This document shows, piece by piece, positions 32,011 to 39,531 of a stretch of DNA of 40,026 nt (the stretch's first letter is position 1; each line of letters starts with the position of its first letter). The DNA comes from Lentisphaerota bacterium. Its GTDB lineage: Bacteria > Verrucomicrobiota > Lentisphaeria > Victivallales > UBA1829. The notes beneath the pieces were generated by a model that had not been told where the DNA came from, made no database searches, and worked only from the letters and a program-made list of their open reading frames with translations. The DNA lies in the NCBI GenBank assembly GCA_015061565.1, contig SUWI01000017.1, positions 1-40,026 of the forward strand. The letters are read 5' to 3'. The position numbers were made by a program, and so were the translations under genes.

Positions 32011-32934
32011 ATGGCTTTTCTGGAAAACAATGTCATGATCGAACGGATCAGCGCGCTGAAGAAAGAACGCGGCGCGGTGATCCTCGCCCACAATTATGAA
32101 CTGGCGGAAGTTCAGGACATCGCCGATTACACCGGAGATTCCCTCGAATTGAGTATCCGCGCCGCGGAAACGCAGACGAAAGTCATCCTGTTCTGCGGCG
32201 TCTCGTTCATGGCGGAAACCGCCAAGGTCCTGTCTCCGGACAAGACCGTGCTGATCCCCGCACCTCATGCGGGCTGCGCCATGGCCGATATGGTCGATGC
32301 CGCCGGCCTCGCCGCGCTCAAGGCGCAGCATCCCGGCGCCATGGTGGTCACCTATGTGAACAGCACGGCGGAAGTCAAGGCGCTGTCTGATATCTGCGTG
32401 ACCAGCGCCAATGCCGAAAAGATCGTTTCCCGGATCCCCGCCGACCGGGAGATCATTTTTGTTCCGGATATGAATCTGGGACGCAACATCATGAACAAAA
32501 CCGGGCGGAAAATGATTTTCTGGCAGGGATTCTGTCCCACGCACCGCCGGATCACCAATGCCGAGATCGAACGCCGGAAAAAAGAATTTCCCAATGCCCT
32601 GGTGCTGGCGCATCCGGAATGCAATCCGGAGATCGCTCCGCTGGTCGATGAATTCCTCAGCACGGGCGGCATCTGCAAATATGTGAAACAGAGCGACCGC
32701 AAGGAGTTCATCATCGTCACGGAGATCGGGATCCTGCACCGGCTGCAGAAGGAAAATCCGGACAAGGTCCTGATCCCCGGTTCGGCGCAGGCGGTCTGCC
32801 CGTGGATGAAACTCATCCGTCTGGCCGACGTGCTCAATTCACTGGAAAAGATGGAACATCAGGTGGAACTGTCGCCGGAACTGATCGCCCGCGCCGCCCT
32901 GCCGATCCGCCGCATGCTGGAAATGTCCCGCTGA
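32011..32934 (+). CDS. nadA: Quinolinate synthase
   Basis: 307 aa, normal length. NadA condenses iminoaspartate with dihydroxyacetone phosphate to quinolinate in NAD synthesis. Conserved blocks: AHNYELAEVQDIADYTGDSLELS, LFCGVSFMAETAK, VTYVNSTAEVKALSDICVTSANA, FVPDMNLGRNI, WQGFCPTHRRI, AHPECNPEI and AVCPWMKL. The three Cys ligands of the [4Fe-4S] cluster are in FCGVSFM, PECNPE and AVCPWM. nadB and nadC are not in the window. Operon position between a polyol dehydrogenase and a PheA-like protein has no evident metabolic logic. Confidence 0.96.
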   Translation: MAFLENNVMIERISALKKERGAVILAHNYELAEVQDIADYTGDSLELSIRAAETQTKVILFCGVSFMAETAKVLSPDKTVLIPAPHAGCAMADMVDAAGLAALKAQHPGAMVVTYVNSTAEVKALSDICVTSANAEKIVSRIPADREIIFVPDMNLGRNIMNKTGRKMIFWQGFCPTHRRITNAEIERRKKEFPNALVLAHPECNPEIAPLVDEFLSTGGICKYVKQSDRKEFIIVTEIGILHRLQKENPDKVLIPGSAQAVCPWMKLIRLADVLNSLEKMEHQVELSPELIARAALPIRRMLEMSR

Positions 32935-32956
32935 AAGTCAATACAGGAGAAATGCC

Positions 32957-33850
32957 ATGGCGGAAACGCTGGATGAACTGCGCCGGAAAATCGATGAACT
33001 GGACACCCGGATCGTCTCCCTGCTCAATGAAAGATACCAGACCGTAAAGAAAGTCGGGGCATTCAAAAAAGGCACCGCAAGCGCGATTTACGTTCCGGAA
33101 CGGGAACGCAAGGTCTATGAAAAGGTCTGCCGGCTCAACGACGGTCCCATGAAGGACGTGACGCTGTTCGCCATCTACCGCGAGATCATGTCCGGCGCGC
33201 TGGCGCTGGAACAGGGTCTGCGCATCGCCTATTTCGGTTCGGAAGGTTCGTTCACCCATCTGGCTGCGGTAACAAAATTCGGCAACAGTGTTTTTTATCA
33301 GCCGGAACAGTCGGTGAAAGCGATCCTGGAACAGGTGGTTTCCGGCGAATGCGATTACGGCTGCATTCCCGAAAGTGTCCTGCTGGAAGGACTGGATACC
33401 GCCTCCCTGGATTTCTTCCGTTCCGGCAAAGTCAGCATCTGCGCGGAGATCTGCGGAAAGGCCATTTCCGTTTCCGATTCCGCTTCGGCCGTCCCGCGCT
33501 ATTTCATCGTCGGCGTCCAGAACACCAGGGAGACCGGCGATGACAAAACTTCGCTTTTCTTCGCGCTGCCGGACCGTCCCGGCGCCTTGTTCGATGCCCT
33601 GGAGCCGTTCAAGGATGAAGCGACCTCGCTGCATATAGCAGGCAGCTGTCCGATAAAAATGGACCCCGGCTCTCAGGAATGCAGATACTGTTTCCTGGTG
33701 GACCTGGAAGGACACCTGAACGAAGAGAAAGTTACCCGTCTGCTGAGCAAGCTGAAGCTGAAGACGCTGTCCCTGGTCACGCTGGGCAGTTATCCGCGGG
33801 GGATCGCGCCTTCGCTGGAAGAACTGGCCGCCGAGTGCAAAAAAGACTGA
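32957..33850 (+). CDS. Shortened chorismate mutase / prephenate dehydratase-like / ACT protein
   Basis: 297 aa, against about 360-390 for PheA P-proteins. Residues 4-88 form an intact AroQ chorismate mutase domain (LRRKIDELD, LLNERYQTVKKVG, VPERERKVYEKV). Residues 89-187 begin like prephenate dehydratase (YFGSEGSFTHLAA at 92-104; YGCIPES at 134-140 in place of the YGVxPIENS block). Between strand VSICAEI (159-165) and VPRYF (179-183) only about 15 residues remain, where Escherichia coli PheA has about 80. The catalytic TRF motif is PRYF, so Thr is lost. An ACT domain (198-275) follows, with its Phe-site ESRP motif changed to GSCP. Chorismate mutase activity is likely; dehydratase activity is doubtful. 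Confidence 0.82.
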   Translation: MAETLDELRRKIDELDTRIVSLLNERYQTVKKVGAFKKGTASAIYVPERERKVYEKVCRLNDGPMKDVTLFAIYREIMSGALALEQGLRIAYFGSEGSFTHLAAVTKFGNSVFYQPEQSVKAILEQVVSGECDYGCIPESVLLEGLDTASLDFFRSGKVSICAEICGKAISVSDSASAVPRYFIVGVQNTRETGDDKTSLFFALPDRPGALFDALEPFKDEATSLHIAGSCPIKMDPGSQECRYCFLVDLEGHLNEEKVTRLLSKLKLKTLSLVTLGSYPRGIAPSLEELAAECKKD

Positions 33851-33854
33851 TCGA

Positions 33855-34958
33855 TCAGATATACTGCCGATAAATCTCCATCAGTTCGAGTGCACTTTTT
33901 TCCCAGGAAAAATCTTTCAACCTCAGATCTCCGCGCCGGACCAGTTCCTGCCGGAGCTCCGGTTCGGCCAGAATGCGGCGGACGGCTCCCTCTATGGAAC
34001 CGGCATTTTCCGGATCGAAATACAGCGCGGCATTTCCCGCGATTTCGGGGAAGCAGCTGCGGTCGCTGAGCAGGACCGGCAGGCCGCATGAAAACGCTTC
34101 CAGGATCGGGATGCCGAATCCTTCATACAAAGACGGATAAATCAAGGCGGCCGCCTGTTTATATAACTGCGCCAGAGCCGCTTCGTTCAGATTCTTCTGG
34201 ATGATCCGTTCCGTCAGTCCGGCGTTTCGGATCACTTCTTTTTCTTTCTCGGTAAAAATTCCGCCTCCGGCGCAGATCAGATGCAGATTTTCGTATTCAT
34301 GGAAAACCGGAATCAGTGCGGAAAGCATCGGCAGAAAATTTTTATAGTTCTGCCGTCCTCCGACATACAGCAGATAAGATTCCGGCACCTCCAATTCCGC
34401 ATTCAATTCCGAGGTAAATCCGCCGCTGATATAGACGCGATGAACCTTTTCCGGCGGAATATCCGGAAAAATCCGCAGCAGATCCATTTTGGTATGAGCC
34501 GAATCGGTAAAAATCAGGTCGGCATGATGGCACCAGAATTTTTTGGCGGCGATCCATTTTCCCGCGTCCGGAAAGAGTTCCGGATAAATTTCCGGAGTCA
34601 TGTCATGCACCGTTACCGCTATCGGTTTCGCGGTCATTTCCCGTATTTCCGGCGCCGGATAAAAGGTCAGATGCAGCAGATCGAAGTCATTCCTGCGTAC
34701 CGCTTGATGAAAAAGGAAACGGTTGATCCTGAAAAACAGCTGTTTGGCCCATAAATGATTCCCGAAAGGATAATGACACAATCCGAAACGTTCCGCCAGC
34801 CCCAGCTCATAAAGATAAAGGGTATTCGTGAATTTGAAACCCATGCGGCAGCTGCCCGGCACCCGTTTTTCCATTTGGCCGATCAGTTCGGAAAAACAGC
34901 GCGCGATCCCGCCGATTTCCTGATAGGTGAAAACATCATGGTCGAACAGGATCTTCAT
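33855..34958 (-). CDS. Family 4 glycosyltransferase
   Basis: 367 aa, GT-B fold. The N-terminal domain opens MKILFDHDVFTYQEIGGIARCFSELI, the acceptor-side glycine loop. The C-terminal domain shows ESYLLYVGGRQNYKN and YPSLYEGFGIPILEAFSCGLPV with the E-x7-E pair of GT4 retaining enzymes, then DRSCFPEIAGNAALYFDP. It probably adds a sugar in surface polysaccharide or lipopolysaccharide synthesis; donor and acceptor are unknown. It follows the other glycosyltransferase by three bases in the same operon. Its stop is four bases from the stop of the PheA-like gene. Confidence 0.9.
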   Translation of the reverse strand: MKILFDHDVFTYQEIGGIARCFSELIGQMEKRVPGSCRMGFKFTNTLYLYELGLAERFGLCHYPFGNHLWAKQLFFRINRFLFHQAVRRNDFDLLHLTFYPAPEIREMTAKPIAVTVHDMTPEIYPELFPDAGKWIAAKKFWCHHADLIFTDSAHTKMDLLRIFPDIPPEKVHRVYISGGFTSELNAELEVPESYLLYVGGRQNYKNFLPMLSALIPVFHEYENLHLICAGGGIFTEKEKEVIRNAGLTERIIQKNLNEAALAQLYKQAAALIYPSLYEGFGIPILEAFSCGLPVLLSDRSCFPEIAGNAALYFDPENAGSIEGAVRRILAEPELRQELVRRGDLRLKDFSWEKSALELMEIYRQYI

Positions 34959-34961
34959 CGC

Positions 34962-35876
34962 TCACATCCAGTCCTTTCCGGTCAGGCAATGAAGCAGGAA
35001 ACGGACCGCATCTTTCCAGTCGCCCCGGTGGATCAGGTTGAAAAGACGCTGGTCATTCGCTTTGTCAGCCTTGATCACGGGGGGATGATGCAGGATTTCC
35101 GGCAAAGGCTGGAACGGACGGTTGGTGGTCTGGGGGTTCATGACATGCGTGGCACCCAAATTTCCGATATTGGAAATCAGATTGCGGTTCGGCACGATGC
35201 ACAATCCGCGGTTCTTCATGACCGCGTAAGTCCACATCCAGTCCCAGACATCGTAAAAATACACGGACTTTTCAAAACATTTCTGAAAGACCCGGAGACA
35301 CCGCCACTGCATGAAGGGATGTCCGGGAAGGAGTTCGCGGATCGTTCCCCGGTTTTTGAATTCGGGAAAATCCGGCATTTCCAGATCGAAATGCCGCCAG
35401 GCTTTCCGAGTCGAGGCCCAGCCCCAGGTCCAGGAGAATTGGGAAAAAGTATAGTCTTCCGGATTCAGGGCGCGGTCGAAATAACTGCTTCCCGCAATCA
35501 CCATGATCCGTTCGTCGTCCCGGTAGCGGTCCAGCATTTCTTCGCAGAAACGGAAGAAGTCTTGCGAGGGCAGACAGTCGTCTTCCAGAATGGCGCCTTC
35601 CTCTTCCTGTTCGAAAAACCAGCTGATGGCGTCCGGCGGGGCTTTCCGGCAGCCGAGATTCGTTTCCCGGAAACGGGTTTTCACTTCGCACGGCCAATCC
35701 ACACGGTCGAAGATTGCCCGGACTGCCGCGCACCCTTCCGAATCCGGTTTGCCATCCCGTGGCCCGTCGGCGGAAACATAGAGTTTTTCCGGCGCATATT
35801 TCCGAACCGCGTCAAAAACTTTTTCCGTAGTTTCCGGACGGTTGAACACGATCATCAGCACCGGCAGTTTCTTCAT
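34962..35876 (-). CDS. GT-A glycosyltransferase (GNT-I/HlpA-like)
   Basis: 304 aa. LPVLMIVFNRPETTEKVFDAVR opens a GT-A nucleotide-sugar fold, YVSADGPRDGKP follows, and GAILEDDCLPSQDFFRFCEEML gives an EDD metal motif of the type seen in GNT-I-like bacterial proteins often labelled hemolytic protein HlpA-like. FSWTWGWASTRKAW and YDVWDWMWTYAVM are further conserved aromatic blocks. It is the first gene of a two-gene operon with a GT4 enzyme, under the promoter at 35903-35930. A role in cell-surface glycan synthesis is inferred. Confidence 0.8.
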   Translation of the reverse strand: MKKLPVLMIVFNRPETTEKVFDAVRKYAPEKLYVSADGPRDGKPDSEGCAAVRAIFDRVDWPCEVKTRFRETNLGCRKAPPDAISWFFEQEEEGAILEDDCLPSQDFFRFCEEMLDRYRDDERIMVIAGSSYFDRALNPEDYTFSQFSWTWGWASTRKAWRHFDLEMPDFPEFKNRGTIRELLPGHPFMQWRCLRVFQKCFEKSVYFYDVWDWMWTYAVMKNRGLCIVPNRNLISNIGNLGATHVMNPQTTNRPFQPLPEILHHPPVIKADKANDQRLFNLIHRGDWKDAVRFLLHCLTGKDWM

Positions 35877-35902
35877 ATCAGGATTTCCTTTTGATTTTCC
35901 AT

Positions 35903-35930
35903 ATTATAGCACGCACGAAATATTTTTCAA
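35903..35930 (-). promoter_or_regulatory. Promoter of the glycosyltransferase operon
   Basis: Minus strand TTGAAA, 16 bases, TATAAT, 26 bases before the start codon with AAGGAAA between. Confidence 0.7.
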
Positions 35931-35983
35931 GAGTCCGGGGTTGGTCCGGGACGGTTTTTCCCGGATTTTGCAGTGCTTCCAGC

Positions 35984-36012
35984 TTGAAAAAAGAAAAAGG
36001 GGATGATATTAT
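35984..36012 (+). promoter_or_regulatory. Promoter of the GH28-like gene
   Basis: TTGAAA, 17 bases, TATTAT, with an AAAGGAG ribosome site before the ATG at 36057. Confidence 0.6.
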
Positions 36013-36056
36013 TTATTCCGAAAAAAAGTCTGAACAAAAACGGGAAAGGAGCCAGT

Positions 36057-37421
36057 ATGAATTTTTCATTGAAGAAGAAACCATTGATCCGGCTGATGCC
36101 GGCAGCTGCGGTTGCCGGCGCCTGCCTGATCAACAACGCCTGCTGCACGACCGATACACTGACTGGCAGTCAGGGATACGCCGACCCGAACTGTTACAGC
36201 GGAAGCGACAGTGAACGGATCAATGCGGCGGTGCGTGACGCACATAAATTCGGCGGCAGGGTGCGGATCAGCCGGAGAAACCCGGATACCGTGTCCGATC
36301 GCGATTACTGGCTGCTGGACAGTGCGATTCTGGTGCCGGGCGATACCATTCTGATTATTTCCAACTGCCGGATCAAACTGTCCGACCGGGCCCGGGACAA
36401 CTGGATCCGCAGCGCCAACTGCATCGTCGGAAAACCTGAGGTCGAGTGGATTTCCAATCTCCATATCATCGGCGAAGGGACGGCAGTGCTGGAAGGCGCC
36501 GACCATCCGCGGTCCACCGGAGACGGCAGCAAGATTCTCCGGACCAATAAATTCGGCATGCATGTCATCAAGGACGGCAAAGTAATCCGTGAAACCTATG
36601 GAACCGATGAGGGCAAAGAAGGCGAAAATCAATACGGCGACTGGCGCAATATCGGCATCCTGCTGGCCAGGGTCACTAATTTCTCAATCCGGAACCTCAC
36701 CTTGAAAAATGCGCATTGCTGGGCGGTTTCACTCGAATATTGCCGTCAGGGACAAGTCCGCGAATTGAATTTCCAGGCGAATGAAAATCCGATTATTGAC
36801 GGAAAGCAGGTGAAGTGGCTCAATCAGGACGGTCTGGATCTGCGGAACGGCTGCCGCGACATCACCATCGAAAATATAACCGGGTATTCCGGCGATGACC
36901 TGATCGCCCTGACCGCCATCGGCACCAAATCCCGGCCGGCAGGACAGATCCTCGGCACCCATTTCTGCGGCGGCGATCCCGACCTCCGGGAACAGGACGT
37001 CTTCAACGTTTCCATCCGGAACATTCGCGGTTATTCCGCCGGCGGCTACATGATCGTCCGCTTTCTGAATCAGCGCGGCGTCCATATGCATAACATCATG
37101 CTGGACGGTCTGCTGGACACTTCCCCGGCCAATCATGTCTGCCATGCGGCGGTGAAGCTTGGCGATATCAATTACGGCGGTTCGGCCAAGGCCGGCGAAA
37201 CCACCAAATTCAAAATCAACAATATCCAGACGCGGGCCCGTTATGCATTTGTCCTCGGCGCTCCTCTGGCCGATTCCATGATCAGCAATGTCCTGATGTT
37301 CCGGGAACGGCAGAACTCGGATCTGATCGGATTCCATGGCGGCAAGCATGAAATGAAGAATGTCTTCTTCAGCAATTGCGAAATCATCGACCTGAAGAAG
37401 GACTCCGAAAAACTGCCGTGA
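36057..37421 (+). CDS. Exported right-handed beta-helix protein, GH28/polygalacturonase-like
   Basis: 454 aa from the ATG at 36057 (AAAGGAG upstream; an earlier ATG at 36003 lies before the -10 box). The N-terminus has Lys-rich start, a hydrophobic run and AGACLINNACC, so either a signal peptide or a weak lipobox (AGA-C). The body has the repeated short strands of a beta-helix: FSIRNLTLKNAHCWAVSLEYC, DITIENITGYSGDDLIAL, FNVSIRNIRGYSAGGYMIV. GH28 hallmarks are LNQDGLDLRNG (NTDG-like) and SGDDLIAL (DD pair). It may hydrolyse a pectin-like or other uronide. Divergent from the glycosyltransferases. Confidence 0.78.
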   Translation: MNFSLKKKPLIRLMPAAAVAGACLINNACCTTDTLTGSQGYADPNCYSGSDSERINAAVRDAHKFGGRVRISRRNPDTVSDRDYWLLDSAILVPGDTILIISNCRIKLSDRARDNWIRSANCIVGKPEVEWISNLHIIGEGTAVLEGADHPRSTGDGSKILRTNKFGMHVIKDGKVIRETYGTDEGKEGENQYGDWRNIGILLARVTNFSIRNLTLKNAHCWAVSLEYCRQGQVRELNFQANENPIIDGKQVKWLNQDGLDLRNGCRDITIENITGYSGDDLIALTAIGTKSRPAGQILGTHFCGGDPDLREQDVFNVSIRNIRGYSAGGYMIVRFLNQRGVHMHNIMLDGLLDTSPANHVCHAAVKLGDINYGGSAKAGETTKFKINNIQTRARYAFVLGAPLADSMISNVLMFRERQNSDLIGFHGGKHEMKNVFFSNCEIIDLKKDSEKLP

Positions 37422-37454
37422 TGCGGTCTTACCAGAACGGGGAGAATGATCGGA

Positions 37455-37480
37455 AAAGCTGAATATCCCTGTTCGGCTTT
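37455..37480. terminator. Bidirectional terminator candidate between GH28-like gene and acpS
   Basis: AAAGCTGAA (37455-37463) pairs with TTCGGCTTT (37472-37480), one G-U pair, eight-base loop. Short T runs lie on both sides (TTT on plus; TTTT on minus), serving the convergent genes. Confidence 0.5.
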
Positions 37481-37500
37481 AACGGCGCAGCCGGTTTTCA

Positions 37501-37881
37501 TTACCCCCGTTCCGCGCTTTCCAGCAGGGCGGTGGCGACGGCGTACTGTTTTTCGTGACTGATCGAGATATGGATCCTGGCGACTTTGAGCCGGTCCGCA
37601 GTCGCTTTGGCAGCGCCGGAAAGCGTGACTTCAGGTTTGCCCTGCGGATCATTGAGGATCTCCATATCGGTCAGGGCGCAATGTTCGCCGATCCCGCAGC
37701 CGAGGGCCTTGGCGATGGCTTCCTTGGCGGCCCAGCGTCCGGCATAATAGGAAAGCCGTCCGGCACTTTCCTCTTTTTCCCGCGCGGTCAGGAAATGATC
37801 CAGAAAAAGCGGTCCGTGTTTTTCGAGGATCTGCTGAATGCGGGCGCATTCGGTGATGTCGTTACCGAGGCCGATTACCAT
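37501..37881 (-). CDS. acpS: Holo-[acyl-carrier-protein] synthase
   Basis: 126 aa. AcpS transfers 4'-phosphopantetheine from CoA to acyl carrier protein. MVIGLGNDITECARI carries the metal Asp in the G-x-D-I-x-E block. FTAREKEE is replaced by FLTAREKEES, then RWAAKEAIAKALGCGI with the second metal Glu, and ARIHISISHEKQYAVA closes the fold. The start lies inside the 3' end of radC (20-base overlap), with GAAGGTG six bases before the ATG. Confidence 0.95.
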   Translation of the reverse strand: MVIGLGNDITECARIQQILEKHGPLFLDHFLTAREKEESAGRLSYYAGRWAAKEAIAKALGCGIGEHCALTDMEILNDPQGKPEVTLSGAAKATADRLKVARIHISISHEKQYAVATALLESAERG

Positions 37882-38563
37882 ATTTCACCTTCAACAGACC
37901 GTGGTTGAGAAAACTGTAAACGCCGACTCTGGAAACGACCAGATGATCAAGCAGCGAGATATCCAGCGGAGAAAGCACCGCCTCGAGTTTCCGGGTAAAA
38001 TCGATGTCGGAAGCGGAAGGATCGGTGATCCCGCTGGGATGGTTGTGCACCACGATCAGCTTGGGGGCTTTGTGGGCCACCGCATCTTCGGCGATCCGCC
38101 TGGGCTGCAGAATGATCGTGTCATAGGTGCCGCGGGCAAAAACCTCGGAATCGATCACATGGTTCTTCACATCCAGAAAGATCAGCAGGAAAGCCTCATC
38201 GGTGAAGGCGGAAAGCCGCATCCGGGCATATTTTTCCAGGGTCTCGCCGCAATCGATCACATCCATGCCGATCAGTTTGTTTTCCAGATAACGGGTGCAG
38301 AGAGTGCGGACCAGCGTGATCAGCACAGCGGAATTGGGACCAAAGCCTTCGATCCGGCACAGATCCTCCAGGCTGGCATCCATGATGCCGGAAAGATCAT
38401 GGAACCGTTCCAGCAGACGCCGGGCCATCGGCTTGACATCGCGCCGCTGGATGGCATAGGTGAGCAGCAGTTCCAGCATGTCGTAATCCGGCAGGCCGTT
38501 TTCGCCCGCGTGGATATACCGGTTCCGCAGCCGCTCCCGGTGACCGCATTTTGTCTCATCCAT
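37862..38563 (-). CDS. radC: RadC family JAB/MPN protein
   Basis: 233 aa. An N-terminal UPF0758/HhH region (LPDYDMLELLLTYAI, LEDLCRIEGFGPNSAVLI) is followed by the JAB-like metalloprotease domain with the zinc motif VVHNHPSGITDPSASDID and upstream FLDVKNHVIDSEVFARGTYD. RadC was named for DNA repair but its role is not settled; the HNHPSG motif suggests metal-dependent hydrolysis. It shares an operon with acpS, overlapping by 20 bases. Confidence 0.94.
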   Translation of the reverse strand: MDETKCGHRERLRNRYIHAGENGLPDYDMLELLLTYAIQRRDVKPMARRLLERFHDLSGIMDASLEDLCRIEGFGPNSAVLITLVRTLCTRYLENKLIGMDVIDCGETLEKYARMRLSAFTDEAFLLIFLDVKNHVIDSEVFARGTYDTIILQPRRIAEDAVAHKAPKLIVVHNHPSGITDPSASDIDFTRKLEAVLSPLDISLLDHLVVSRVGVYSFLNHGLLKVKYGNRPR

Positions 38564-38601
38564 AGATCCTGTCCGTTTTTCAAGTTCAAAAATACTAAAA
38601 A

Positions 38602-38630
38602 AATATAGTATGCCATGAACAAAAAGTCAA
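38602..38630 (-). promoter_or_regulatory. Promoter of radC-acpS
   Basis: Minus strand TTGACT, 17 bases, TATATT, about 40 bases before the radC start. Confidence 0.65.
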
Positions 38631-38655
38631 TAGCATAAGCGATTATTTTATAATT

Positions 38656-39525
38656 TTACGATTTCCCCAGTCGAAGGCACTGGATCATCCGGAGGAACCA
38701 CGGAGTGGCGGAAAAGAGGATCCAGATCAATCCGCCCGCCGCCAGGAACGGACCGAATTTCAGCGTGCGGCGGTTGCGGTATTTGCGGACCAGCAGACGC
38801 AGCAGCGGAAACCCCAGCAGAGCCAGGACCGAGCCCGAGGTCACCATGAACAGCGCACCCGGCAGCCCCAGCATGGCGCCCGCCGCGGCGGTGAGTTTCA
38901 CATCGCCCCAGCCGAGCGCTTCCCGTTTGAAGATGAGCTTGCCCAGCAGCGAACAGCCGGCCATCAGGCCGCCCGCGATCACCAGCGAACCGAAACACAT
39001 CAGCAGCGAGGCCATACGGGAGGGAACATGCCAGTAGGACGGACACAGCGAGGAGAAGATCAACCCCAGCGCCATGCCCAGATACGTGAACTCATCGGGA
39101 ATGATCCCCGTCTCGCAGTCGGTAAAGGCGGAACAGACCAGCAGCGAGGCGAAAACGGCATAAAACAGCAGCGCCGGCGCCGGCTGGTTCGAAATGATCA
39201 CGGTCAGGAAGATCATCGCATACAGGATCCCGGTCGCCAGTTCGACCAGGAAATAACGGATCGTGATCGGCTTCCCGCAGCCGCTGCATTTGCCGCGCAG
39301 CAGGATCCAGCTGATCAGCGGAATGTTCTCCCAGGCCCGGATCTCATGGTCGCAATTGGGACAATGCGAGGGGGGCGAGACGATCGACATGCCCCGGGGC
39401 ACGCGCCAGATGCAGACATTCAGGAAACTGCCGATGCAGCAGCCGAACACAAACGAGCAGATCAGCCCGAACCGGAAGATCCGCGGTTCGGTATGGAACA
39501 GTTCGAACAATTCGCTCAGCGTCAT
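38656..39525 (-). CDS. Type IV prepilin peptidase / leader peptidase (A24A)
   Basis: 289 aa, seven or eight membrane segments. It removes the leader of prepilins and pseudopilins on the cytoplasmic face and methylates the new N-terminus. CCIGSFLNVCIWRVPRGMSIVSPPSHCPNCDHEIRAWENIPLISW and LRGKCSGCGKPI give the cytoplasmic zinc-binding CxxC pairs of the methyltransferase domain. Catalytic aspartates are in FTDCETGIIPDEFT and LGWGDVKLTAAAGAMLG. The start has AAGGAG inside the end of the upstream gene, six bases after that stop. The GspG-like protein at 24525-25070 is one likely substrate. Confidence 0.95.
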   Translation of the reverse strand: MTLSELFELFHTEPRIFRFGLICSFVFGCCIGSFLNVCIWRVPRGMSIVSPPSHCPNCDHEIRAWENIPLISWILLRGKCSGCGKPITIRYFLVELATGILYAMIFLTVIISNQPAPALLFYAVFASLLVCSAFTDCETGIIPDEFTYLGMALGLIFSSLCPSYWHVPSRMASLLMCFGSLVIAGGLMAGCSLLGKLIFKREALGWGDVKLTAAAGAMLGLPGALFMVTSGSVLALLGFPLLRLLVRKYRNRRTLKFGPFLAAGGLIWILFSATPWFLRMIQCLRLGKS

Positions 39526-39531
39526 GATTCT

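Noticed and set aside
37455-37480. tRNA or small RNA between the GH28-like gene and acpS
   Set aside because: Too short, with only a simple hairpin that fits a terminator; no cloverleaf can be drawn.
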